In this document: positions 50,836-58,308 of the stretch, in pieces | Layout: the number at the start of each line of letters is the position of its first letter | Position numbering within the stretch: position 1 is the stretch's first letter | DNA from: Enterobacteriaceae bacterium UBA5654 | Lineage (GTDB): Bacteria; Pseudomonadota; Gammaproteobacteria; Enterobacterales; Enterobacteriaceae | NCBI GenBank assembly: GCA_002421005.1 | Contig: DIJC01000005.1 | Coordinates: 55,115-119,114 of the forward strand | Length of the DNA: 64,000 nt | Direction of reading: 5' to 3' | The notes under the pieces: generated by a model | What the model saw: only the letters and a program-made list of their open reading frames with translations | The model's database searches: none | Told to the model about the DNA's origin: nothing | Made by a program: the position numbers and the translations under genes

Positions 50836-51579
50836 ATGTCTGACCGCGACACGCTTTTTTCTGCGCCTATCGCCAGCCTCGGTGACTGGACCTTTGATGA
50901 GCGGGTAGCCGAAGTCTTCCCGGATATGATCCAGCGCTCGGTACCCGGTTACTCCAATATTATCTCGATGATCGGTATGCTCGCCGAACGCTTCGTTCAG
51001 CCTGGAACCCAGGTGTACGATTTGGGCTGTTCGCTTGGTGCCGCCACGCTTTCCATCCGCCGCAATATCGCGCATCCAGGCTGCAAAATCATCGCTATTG
51101 ATAACTCTCCGGCGATGATCGAACGCTGCCGCCGCCATCTGGATGCCTATAAAGCGCCGACGCCGGTTGAGGTCATTGAAGGTGACATTCGTAACGTCAA
51201 AATCGAAAACGCCTCCATGGTGGTGCTGAATTTTACCCTGCAATTTCTGGCTCCCCCGGAGCGTCAGGCATTGCTAAACAACATTTATCAGGGACTGAAT
51301 CCCGGCGGCGCGCTGGTGCTATCGGAAAAATTTAGCTTTGAAGATGCCGACGTGGGCGAACTGCTGTTTAACATGCATCACGACTTCAAGCGTGCCAATG
51401 GTTACAGCGAACTGGAGATCAGCCAGAAGCGCAGCATGCTGGAAAACGTGATGCTGACCGACTCGGTAGAAACCCATAAAGCGCGCCTGCGCGCAGCCGG
51501 CTTCGATCACAGCGAACTGTGGTTCCAGTGCTTTAACTTCGGCTCGCTGGTCGCGCTGAAAGCAGGAGCGGCGGCATGA
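50836..51579 (+). CDS. cmoA: Carboxy-S-adenosyl-L-methionine synthase CmoA
   Basis: A 247-aa enzyme that makes carboxy-AdoMet from AdoMet and prephenate, the donor for CmoB. The AdoMet motif VYDLGCSLGAATLSIRRN and IAIDNSPAMIERCRRH are intact. The open frame extends far upstream through yecN in another frame; ATG at 50836 (MSDRDTLFSAPIASLGDWTF) is the known start. Its stop overlaps the cmoB ATG by four bases. Confidence 0.96.
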   Translation: MSDRDTLFSAPIASLGDWTFDERVAEVFPDMIQRSVPGYSNIISMIGMLAERFVQPGTQVYDLGCSLGAATLSIRRNIAHPGCKIIAIDNSPAMIERCRRHLDAYKAPTPVEVIEGDIRNVKIENASMVVLNFTLQFLAPPERQALLNNIYQGLNPGGALVLSEKFSFEDADVGELLFNMHHDFKRANGYSELEISQKRSMLENVMLTDSVETHKARLRAAGFDHSELWFQCFNFGSLVALKAGAAA

Positions 51580-52547
51580 TCGAGTTCGGCAATTTTTATC
51601 AGCAAATCGCTAAAGGCCCGCTGGCACACTGGCTGGAAACGCTGCCTGCGCAAATCGCCGCCTGGCAGCGTGAGTCGCAGCACGGCCTGTTTAAACAGTG
51701 GTCAAACGCGGTGGAATTTCTGCCGGAACTGAAGCCGTATCGCCTGGATTTACTGCACGGCGTCAGCGCTGAAAGCGAAATTCCGCTCAGTCCCGGTCAT
51801 GTAACCCGAATTGAAACCCTGCTGCGCAATCTGATGCCGTGGCGCAAGGGGCCGTTTTCCCTGTACGGCGTGGATATCGACACCGAATGGCGTTCCGACT
51901 GGAAATGGGATCGCGTGCTGCCGCACCTGTCCGATCTGAGCGGTCGCACCATCCTGGACGTCGGCTGCGGCAGCGGTTATCACCTGTGGCGGATGATTGG
52001 CGCGGGGGCGCAAATGGCGGTCGGCATCGATCCAACGCACCTTTTTTTATGCCAGTTTGAGGCGGTACGCAAGCTCATCGGCAATGACCAGCGCGCGCAC
52101 CTGCTGCCGCTGGGCATTGAGCAGCTTCCGGCGCTGAAGGCATTCGATACCGTCTTTTCAATGGGCGTACTGTATCACCGTCGTTCGCCGCTGGAACATC
52201 TGTGGCAGCTAAAAGACCAACTGGTCAAAGACGGCGAACTGGTGCTTGAAACGCTGGTGGTTGAGGGCGATGAAAATACGGTGCTGGTGCCGGGCGACCG
52301 CTACGCCCAGATGCGCAACGTCTGGTTTATTCCCTCGGCGCTGGCGCTGAAAAACTGGCTGGAGAAATGCGGCTTTGTGGATGTTCGCATCGCCGATGTC
52401 AGCGTAACCACCACCGAGGAGCAGCGGCGCACCGACTGGATGATCACCGAATCGCTGGCGGAATTCCTCGATCCTGCTGACAGCAGCAAAACCGTTGAGG
52501 GCTATCCGGCCCCGCAGCGTGCGGTGCTGATCGCCCGCAAGCCCTGA
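51576..52547 (+). CDS. cmoB: tRNA U34 carboxymethyltransferase CmoB
   Basis: A 323-aa enzyme that transfers the carboxymethyl group from carboxy-AdoMet to 5-hydroxyuridine-34 in tRNAs, forming cmo5U, which broadens wobble reading. The donor-binding motif TILDVGCGSGYHLWRMIGAG and FDTVFSMGVLYHRRSPLEHL are visible. Length equals E. coli CmoB. It is coupled to cmoA by a 4-base overlap. In E. coli torYZ follow; here the convergent cutC/MicL unit comes directly next. Confidence 0.96.
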   Translation: MIEFGNFYQQIAKGPLAHWLETLPAQIAAWQRESQHGLFKQWSNAVEFLPELKPYRLDLLHGVSAESEIPLSPGHVTRIETLLRNLMPWRKGPFSLYGVDIDTEWRSDWKWDRVLPHLSDLSGRTILDVGCGSGYHLWRMIGAGAQMAVGIDPTHLFLCQFEAVRKLIGNDQRAHLLPLGIEQLPALKAFDTVFSMGVLYHRRSPLEHLWQLKDQLVKDGELVLETLVVEGDENTVLVPGDRYAQMRNVWFIPSALALKNWLEKCGFVDVRIADVSVTTTEEQRRTDWMITESLAEFLDPADSSKTVEGYPAPQRAVLIARKP

Positions 52548-52551
52548 GGAT

Positions 52552-52581
52552 AAAAAAAGGCCCCTGTAAATGCAGGGGCCT
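52552..52581 (-). terminator. Terminator of cutC and MicL
   Basis: On the minus strand AGGCCCCTG-CATTTA-CAGGGGCCT forms a 9-bp stem followed by seven T. The same hairpin follows cmoB on the plus strand, but without a T-run there. Confidence 0.93.
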
Positions 52582-52858
52582 GGTACAAGCAAGCATCATA
52601 TGGGCGACATGATGCGCGGTAAAAATCGTTAATGCGACGAGCGGAAACGCGCGACGATCGCTTTCATTTCCACCACCGATGCCCCGTTAACCGCGTAACG
52701 AAGATATTCATCGGCATTCGGGTCCGTCGACATGGAGAGTCCTGGATTACGGTAGCGCATTGGGGAGGGAACCCATTGGCCTGCGGAGCTGTGGACCTCT
52801 TCCACCCCCGCGTTAAGGATCGTTTCGAGGTTGTCGGCGCGAACGCCAGCACCTGCCA
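52552..52858 (-). ncRNA. micL: MicL small RNA within and after cutC
   Basis: In E. coli MicL is a sigma-E-dependent sRNA of about 308 nt that starts inside cutC and ends at the cutC terminator; an 80-nt processed 3' form represses lpp. Here a sigma-E-like promoter lies inside cutC and the cutC terminator is at 52552-52581. The distance from the predicted start (about 52858) to the T-run is about 307 nt. The processed form would cover about 52552-52632. Ends are predicted, not mapped. Confidence 0.82.
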
Positions 52859-53378
52859 TAATGATTGGAACACGGGATCGGGCAATAAGTTCCGCAATTA
52901 ATGAAACTCCTTTTACCGCACTGGGTTGCTGGCCCGAGGTCAGGATGCGAGCAACCCCAAGTTCTGCAAGGTTATCAAAGGCTTCGTGTGGATCCTGGCA
53001 CATATCAAATGCACGATGAAAAGTGACAGCCAGATCGCCCGCCGCCGCCATTATCTGGCGCATTCTCGGCATATCAACCTGCCCGTCTTCACTGAGAATG
53101 CCGATCACCAGTCCCGGAAAACCCAGCTCGCGGACGGTGCGAACGTCCTCCAGCATGGCGCTGAACTCGCCGTCGCTGTAGCAAAAATCCCCGCCGCGTG
53201 GGCGAATGATAGGATGCACTGGCAGCGTGACCTGCTGGCGCACCGATTTCAGCACCCCGTATGAAGGCGTCAGTCCACCTTCCAGCGGCGCGGCGCAAAG
53301 CTCAATACGATCCGCACCGAAGCGTTGTGCGGCAAGCGCACACTCCAGGCTGTAACAACAAATTTCCAGTAGCACCAT
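52629..53378 (-). CDS. cutC: CutC family protein
   Basis: A 249-aa TIM-barrel protein (MVLLEICCYSLECALAAQRF...) matching E. coli CutC. It was once thought to be a copper-homeostasis protein; the copper phenotype was later attributed to loss of the MicL sRNA encoded in the same place (established). The enzymatic role, if any, is unknown. Conserved VHPIIRPRGGDFCYSD and AGAGVRADN segments are intact. It lies 12 bases after the DUF2238 gene on the same strand and has MicL embedded in its 3' part. Confidence 0.94.
   Translation of the reverse strand: MVLLEICCYSLECALAAQRFGADRIELCAAPLEGGLTPSYGVLKSVRQQVTLPVHPIIRPRGGDFCYSDGEFSAMLEDVRTVRELGFPGLVIGILSEDGQVDMPRMRQIMAAAGDLAVTFHRAFDMCQDPHEAFDNLAELGVARILTSGQQPSAVKGVSLIAELIARSRVPIIMAGAGVRADNLETILNAGVEEVHSSAGQWVPSPMRYRNPGLSMSTDPNADEYLRYAVNGASVVEMKAIVARFRSSH
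52865..52893 (-). promoter_or_regulatory. Sigma-E-type promoter inside cutC, for MicL
   Basis: On the minus strand GGAACTT (52887-52893) matches the sigma-E -35 consensus exactly. After 17 bases comes TCCAA (52865-52869), close to the -10 consensus TCTRA. Both lie in the cutC coding sequence, where E. coli has the MicL promoter. Confidence 0.78.
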
Positions 53379-53390
53379 ACGTCCTCTCCT

Positions 53391-54017
53391 TTATCCCTGT
53401 ACGATAAGCCGATGCCGCAGAAGCTGGCGGCTGTGCCAACCACCGATCGCCACGACCGTCGTTAATGCGCCCAGCAGCGCACAAAACATGTCCGACTGGG
53501 TGTCCCAGGGGTCGCCCTGGGTGCCGAGAAAATCATCCGCGCCCTGCCCCATCGCCAGCGCGGCCCACCATTCAATCAGTTCGTAAGTGGCGCTTATCGC
53601 CAGCGCAATGCAGCAAACGATAAACGCCAGCATTTTATGGCCGCGCACAATGCGCCCGCGCAGCAAGATTTCCCGCGCCGCCAGCGCTGGCACCAGCCCC
53701 TGGAAAAAGTGCCCCAGTTTGTCGTAAGGATTACGGCTGAGATCAAGCCAGTTCTGCACGTCAAAGCCAACAGGCACTTTGGCATAGGTATACATGCCGC
53801 CGACGATCAAAATAATGGCGTGGAAAAAAATCAGGGTATACAGCAGCGGCGTTAGCGGATAGCGGCGCCGGGTCAGCAGGAGCAGCGGAATGATGATTAG
53901 CACAGGCGTCACTTCCATCAGCCACGTTGCCCGGTCCTGCGTCGCCACACCGGTATAAATAATGAGTAATAACAGAAATAGCGCGCCGGACCTGAGCCAC
54001 AAAGTTTTTACGGTCAT
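53391..54017 (-). CDS. DUF2238 (YjdF-like) inner-membrane protein
   Basis: A 208-aa protein with about six membrane segments. NPYDKLGHFFQGLVPALAAR and YELIEWWAALAMGQGADDFL, GTQGDPWDTQSD are conserved features of the DUF2238 family, whose E. coli member YjdF is encoded elsewhere. The acidic and histidine residues (DKLGHFF, ELIEWW, DPWDTQ) are positioned like metal or catalytic residues, but no activity is established. It lies between yecM (41 bases upstream) and cutC (12 bases downstream), all on one strand. E. coli has torY and torZ in this interval. Confidence 0.82.
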   Translation of the reverse strand: MTVKTLWLRSGALFLLLLIIYTGVATQDRATWLMEVTPVLIIIPLLLLTRRRYPLTPLLYTLIFFHAIILIVGGMYTYAKVPVGFDVQNWLDLSRNPYDKLGHFFQGLVPALAAREILLRGRIVRGHKMLAFIVCCIALAISATYELIEWWAALAMGQGADDFLGTQGDPWDTQSDMFCALLGALTTVVAIGGWHSRQLLRHRLIVQG

Positions 54018-54058
54018 AGGATTTCCATTTGCATAAAAAAGTTAAACCGCCCCGCCGG

Positions 54059-54631
54059 TTATGCGTCAGGCGACATTTCGCTGGCAACGATGTCTTCAAT
54101 CGACCACGGATGAAATTTAATCGTCACGCTGCCGTCGCTCACCGCCAGCGTCGGATTCGGCAGGCGCTCGTGTTCACCTTTCGGCGAACTGGTTTTAACG
54201 ACGATCCCCGGCTGGCTAAGGCCGTCATCGGAAAGCAGCGCCAGCGCCCGCGCGTTCAGCGTTTGCGGATCGCCGGGCAGGACAATTTCAATATGCTCCC
54301 AGCCCTCATGCGGATAACGCTTTTCGCCGGGCCACGGCAGTTCCACCACTGAGAAATGCCAGTGCCCGACCACCAGCGGCGTATTCAGTTTGTAGAGGCA
54401 AATGGGCCTGCCGTTGATCTGATTTTCTGACAGCAGTTGCGCGCACTGTTCAAATCCACGCCGCCAGCGTTCTGCCGTCGTGTTTTGATGGCAGCGCAGC
54501 GAAATGTGATCGGCCTCCAGCGGCGCGACGTCCAGCCCCAGCCGCGCGCTGAGTGCAGCCAGCGCTCCGGCAAAACGCGGTAAATCTGCCGTAATATCCT
54601 GTAATTCTTCGATTGTCTGCCAGTGGGTCAT
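54059..54631 (-). CDS. yecM: YecM, VOC-fold protein
   Basis: A 190-aa soluble protein matching E. coli YecM (188 aa), a structure with the vicinal-oxygen-chelate/glyoxalase-like fold and a putative metal site (ADHISLRCHQN, GWEHIEIVLPGD). The reaction is unknown. The frame is open 20 codons upstream, but ATG at 54631 (MTHWQTIEELQDITADLPRF) matches the family. It is divergent from argS, with about 190 bases between starts, and heads a possible yecM-DUF2238-cutC transcript. Confidence 0.92.
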   Translation of the reverse strand: MTHWQTIEELQDITADLPRFAGALAALSARLGLDVAPLEADHISLRCHQNTTAERWRRGFEQCAQLLSENQINGRPICLYKLNTPLVVGHWHFSVVELPWPGEKRYPHEGWEHIEIVLPGDPQTLNARALALLSDDGLSQPGIVVKTSSPKGEHERLPNPTLAVSDGSVTIKFHPWSIEDIVASEMSPDA

Positions 54632-54823
54632 GCTCAGTGCCTGAAGTAAAATGCAAAGCGTTAATTTACCCTGACCGCGCCTGCTAACCAAATGTTGATT
54701 ACCTCAGCGTGGCACAATGCTGACGCTCAGAAGCAAATGCAGTATAATGGCGAGCTCATTTTTATCATGTCGGCGCTGCACGGTTTACAACTTCACGCAT
54801 CGCCACCAACGAAAGGTATTCCG

Positions 54824-56557
54824 GTGAATATTCAGGCTCTTCTCTCAGAAAAAGTCAGTCAGGCTTTAATCGCGGCAGGCGCACCCGCAGATTGCGAACC
54901 GCAGGTTCGTCAGTCGGCAAAAGTGCAGTTCGGCGATTATCAGGCCAACGGTGTCATGGCGGTCGCTAAAAAACTGGGCATGGCACCGCGACAACTGGCA
55001 GAGCAGGTACTGACTCATCTGGATCTTAACGGTATCGCCAGCAAGACGGAAATCGCCGGGCCGGGCTTTATCAATATCTTTCTCGACCCCACTTTCCTTG
55101 CAGGCCTGGTGGACGACGCGCTGAACTCTGACCGTCTTGGCGTGGCAACGCCAGAAAAGCAGACCATCGTTATCGACTATTCTGCGCCTAACGTAGCGAA
55201 AGAGATGCACGTGGGGCACTTACGCTCCACCATCATCGGCGATGCAGCGGTACGCACCCAGGAATTCCTCGGCCATAACGTGATCCGCGCCAACCACGTC
55301 GGCGACTGGGGTACGCAGTTCGGTATGTTAATCGCCTATCTGGAAAAACAGCAGCAGGAAAACGCGGGCGAAATGGCGCTGGCCGATTTCGAAGCCTTTT
55401 ATCGCGATGCCAAAAAACATTACGACGAAGACGAAGAATTTGCGGCGCGCGCGCGCGGCTACGTCGTGAAATTGCAGGGCGGCGACGAATACTGCCGTGA
55501 GATGTGGCGCAAGCTGGTTGACATCACCATGTCGCAGAACCAGATCGCCTATCAGCGTCTGAACGTCACGTTAACCCGTGATGACGTCATGGGTGAAAGC
55601 CTGTACAACCCTATGCTGCCGGGCATCGTCGCCGATCTGAAAGCCAAAGGGCTGGCGGTTGAGAGCGAAGGCGCGACCGTCGTTTTCCTCGACGAGTACA
55701 AAAACAAAGAAGGTGAACCGATGGGCGTCATCATCCAGAAAAAGGATGGCGGCTATCTGTACACCACCACTGACATCGCCTGTGCCAAATACCGTTATGA
55801 AACGCTGAAGGCCGATCGCGTGCTGTACTACATCGATTCCCGTCAGCACCAGCACCTGATGCAGGCGTGGACCATCGTGCGTAAAGCCGGTTACGTCCCG
55901 GAATCTGTGCCGCTGGAACACCATATGTTCGGCATGATGCTCGGCAAAGACGGTAAACCGTTCAAAACCCGTGCCGGTGGCACGGTAAAACTGTCCGACC
56001 TGCTGGATGAAGCGCTGGAACGCGCCCGTCGCCTGGTGGCCGAAAAGAATCCGGATATGCCTGCTGACGAGCTGGAAAAGCTGGCGAATGCAGTGGGGAT
56101 CGGCGCGGTTAAATACGCCGACCTGTCCAAAAACCGCACCACTGACTACATCTTCGACTGGGACAACATGCTGGCCTTCGAAGGCAACACCGCGCCGTAC
56201 ATGCAGTATGCCTACACCCGCGTGCTCTCCGTGTTCCGTAAAGCCGAAATCGACGAGCAGGCGCTGCTGAATACGCAGGTGAAAATCAGCGAAGATCGCG
56301 AAGCCCAGCTCGCCGCCCGCCTGCTGCAATTTGAAGAAACGGTGACCGTGGTGGCTCGTGAAGGCACGCCACACGTAATGTGCGCCTACCTGTACGACCT
56401 GGCCGGTCTGTTCTCCGGTTTCTACGAGCACTGCCCGATCCTCACCGCCGAAAGCGAAGACGTGCGCAACAGCCGCCTTAAACTGGCGCTGCTGACGGCA
56501 AAAACCCTGAAGCTGGGGCTGGAGATGCTGGGGATTGAGACGGTAGAACGGATGTAA
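54824..56557 (+). CDS. argS: Arginyl-tRNA synthetase ArgS
   Basis: A 577-aa class I synthetase that charges tRNA-Arg. The HIGH-type motif reads HVGH in APNVAKEMHVGHLRSTIIGD (near residue 130), and the anticodon-binding domain with the DALR-type start (YMQYAYTRVLSVFRKAE) is at the C-terminus, ending ETVERM as in E. coli. The frame is open 44 codons upstream with an ATG, but GTG at 54824 (VNIQALLSEKV) gives exactly the E. coli length, has AAAGG upstream, and is the known start. A strong terminator follows. Confidence 0.96.
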   Translation: MNIQALLSEKVSQALIAAGAPADCEPQVRQSAKVQFGDYQANGVMAVAKKLGMAPRQLAEQVLTHLDLNGIASKTEIAGPGFINIFLDPTFLAGLVDDALNSDRLGVATPEKQTIVIDYSAPNVAKEMHVGHLRSTIIGDAAVRTQEFLGHNVIRANHVGDWGTQFGMLIAYLEKQQQENAGEMALADFEAFYRDAKKHYDEDEEFAARARGYVVKLQGGDEYCREMWRKLVDITMSQNQIAYQRLNVTLTRDDVMGESLYNPMLPGIVADLKAKGLAVESEGATVVFLDEYKNKEGEPMGVIIQKKDGGYLYTTTDIACAKYRYETLKADRVLYYIDSRQHQHLMQAWTIVRKAGYVPESVPLEHHMFGMMLGKDGKPFKTRAGGTVKLSDLLDEALERARRLVAEKNPDMPADELEKLANAVGIGAVKYADLSKNRTTDYIFDWDNMLAFEGNTAPYMQYAYTRVLSVFRKAEIDEQALLNTQVKISEDREAQLAARLLQFEETVTVVAREGTPHVMCAYLYDLAGLFSGFYEHCPILTAESEDVRNSRLKLALLTAKTLKLGLEMLGIETVERM

Positions 56558-56578
56558 TACCGCGTTTTCACTAAATCA

Positions 56579-56606
56579 AAAACGGTGCCCGAGGGCACCG
56601 TTTTTT
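56579..56606 (+). terminator. Terminator of argS
   Basis: AAAACGGTGCCC and GGGCACCGTTTT form a long stem (up to 12 bp, minimal loop) followed by T, 22 bases after the argS stop. The symmetrical A/T flanks also allow it to end minus-strand transcripts. Confidence 0.92.
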
Positions 56607-56646
56607 ATGCTCTGGGTAACATAACAGACTGACATGAAGATATTGG

Positions 56647-56941
56647 TTAAAATAATCGCTCGCAGGAATTTTTCAACCGCATAACGTTTTCACCGTTCTC
56701 CATCACAATATCATCCTGGTTAACCTCTGTTATTTTCCAGTCAAACGCATCGGCAGCATAACTTGCGACTTTAGTTTTTATTTTCACTTTATCGCAAGGG
56801 ATCTGAAAAAATGTCTGCCAGCGTTAATACTTTATCCCTGACGCCCATACCTAAACCACAACAGAATGGCCCTTCGCCAAACCAAATTCAACCACCTTCA
56901 AAATAATTAAGATTAACGCGAAAAATAGAACACTACACAAT
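56647..56941 (-). pseudogene. Frameshifted small membrane-anchored protein gene
   Basis: From ATG at 56941 the frame reads MCSVLFFALILIILKVVEFG, then GEGPFCCGLGMGVRDKVLTL, then ADIF, before it breaks at a run of six T (plus-strand A at 56806-56811) and stops at 56789. Reading one T fewer continues smoothly as ...ADIFQIPCDKVKIKTKVASY and ends KNSCERLF at the TAA at 56647. The restored protein would be 97 aa with an N-terminal membrane segment and four cysteines. I do not recognise it; E. coli has yecT near here but I see no clear match. The shift could be real, phase-variable or a sequencing error. Confidence 0.7.
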
Positions 56942-57164
56942 CAAAATATAAACATATATAACATTGACAGTGATTATTTTTCACATAACCAGGCACGCCA
57001 CATCACATAAATTTATTAATCAAGAATGATTTATATTCCTGCTTGCATAGGATCAACAGGACGGTACGGCAGGCGGAAAATAAAATAGCGCTGCGCCTGC
57101 ACGGGCGGAAGGTGTTCCCCTCCATGACCGGCAAGCACAGCGCCATCAGGTATAGCGAACCAGA
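56942..57164. other. AT-rich spacer between the frameshifted gene and the GH105 locus
   Basis: The 56850-57050 stretch is clearly more AT-rich than the rest of the window (ATATAAACATATATAACATT, TAAATTTATTAATC). The last 110 bases (57055-57164) return to high GC after the hydrolase stop. No gene or strong hairpin with T-run was seen. Confidence 0.5.
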
Positions 57165-58304
57165 TTAAAAATACTTCCGCAAATACTCTGTCAGGCACAA
57201 GTTTGCCATTGCCTGACCGTAGGGCATTGAGGTCAGCGGGATCTGCCGATAGAACTCAAGATCTGAACCCATCCCAGTGCCGAAGGAAGTTTGCAGCAGT
57301 TCTCCTTCCGCTGAAATATGCGCCACAATCCCTTTTATCGCTTTTTCGGCGATTTCCGCATAGTCAGGGCCGACGTAGCGTTTGCGCACCGCTTTCAGAA
57401 TGCCGTAGGCAAAACCTGCGGTTGCCGAGGCTTCCAGATAGGAATGCGGATCGTCAAGCAGCGTATGCCACAGGCCGCTGTCATCCTGACATTTCGCCAG
57501 TGCGGCGATTTGCGCATTCAGCACCTGCACCAGATAACGGCGCACCGCGCTTTGCTCCGGCAGGTTAAGCAGTTCGAGGAAGTCGGGGATGACGATGGTC
57601 AGCCAGCTATTACCGCGCGCCCAGCGGGCACTGGCAAAGTTATGGTGCCCCTCATAGCTCCAGCCGTGGAACCACAGGCCGGTTTGCCGATCCAGCAGAT
57701 TTTGCACGTGCAGCAGGAACTGATAGGTCGCCTCTTCAACATAATCCGGGCGATCCAGCAGTTTGCCGATTTTTGCCAGCGGCAACACGGTCATCATCAG
57801 CGTGTCGTCCCACATCTGCTGATGATTCTCTTCGGCCAGCGTAATGTGCTGCATACCGCCATGATCGGTGCGCGGCATTTCGTTCATCGCCCACTCAGCC
57901 CAGCTTTCCAGCCACGGCAAGTACGCCGGATTGCGACTCTCTTCATACCGATAAGCCAGCGTCAAAAAGGGAGCCATCGTATTGACGTTTTTGGTGGTCG
58001 CGCCTTCCGCAAAGCGGTCGGCAAACCAGCTATCTATAATGTCGCGCATCTGCACATCGCCGGTCTGTTGATAATACTGCCAGATGCCGTACAGACCGAT
58101 GCCGTGCGTCCATTCCCACCCGGCCCAGCCTTTGGTATCGATTACCCGCCCGTCGTCAAGCCGCAGCAGAAACTCGCCGCTATCATCGTGAATATTGACC
58201 AGATTATGCGTCACTTTCTTAATCAGCGTCTGAAGCGCTTCTTTGCTGATAAAACGCTCCGGCTGACGTAGCAATGCGCTGTGTTTGACAGGCCAAACCT
58301 TCAT
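57165..58304 (-). CDS. GH105 unsaturated rhamnogalacturonyl/glucuronyl hydrolase (RhiN/YteR type)
   Basis: A 379-aa (alpha/alpha)6-barrel protein of glycoside hydrolase family 105, which hydrates the 4,5-unsaturated uronic acid left at the end of pectin fragments by lyases. Characteristic segments are GWAGWEWTHGIGLYGIWQYY, MWDDTLMMTVLPLAKIG (D166/D167, likely general acid/base) and FHGWSYEGHHNFASARWARG. No signal peptide, so it acts in the cytoplasm on imported disaccharides. The start at 58304 follows GGTTAAGGAT. It lies 4 bases after the transporter gene at 58309, as one operon. Dickeya rhiTN has the same pair. Confidence 0.88.
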   Translation of the reverse strand: MKVWPVKHSALLRQPERFISKEALQTLIKKVTHNLVNIHDDSGEFLLRLDDGRVIDTKGWAGWEWTHGIGLYGIWQYYQQTGDVQMRDIIDSWFADRFAEGATTKNVNTMAPFLTLAYRYEESRNPAYLPWLESWAEWAMNEMPRTDHGGMQHITLAEENHQQMWDDTLMMTVLPLAKIGKLLDRPDYVEEATYQFLLHVQNLLDRQTGLWFHGWSYEGHHNFASARWARGNSWLTIVIPDFLELLNLPEQSAVRRYLVQVLNAQIAALAKCQDDSGLWHTLLDDPHSYLEASATAGFAYGILKAVRKRYVGPDYAEIAEKAIKGIVAHISAEGELLQTSFGTGMGSDLEFYRQIPLTSMPYGQAMANLCLTEYLRKYF

Positions 58305-58308
58305 ATCC

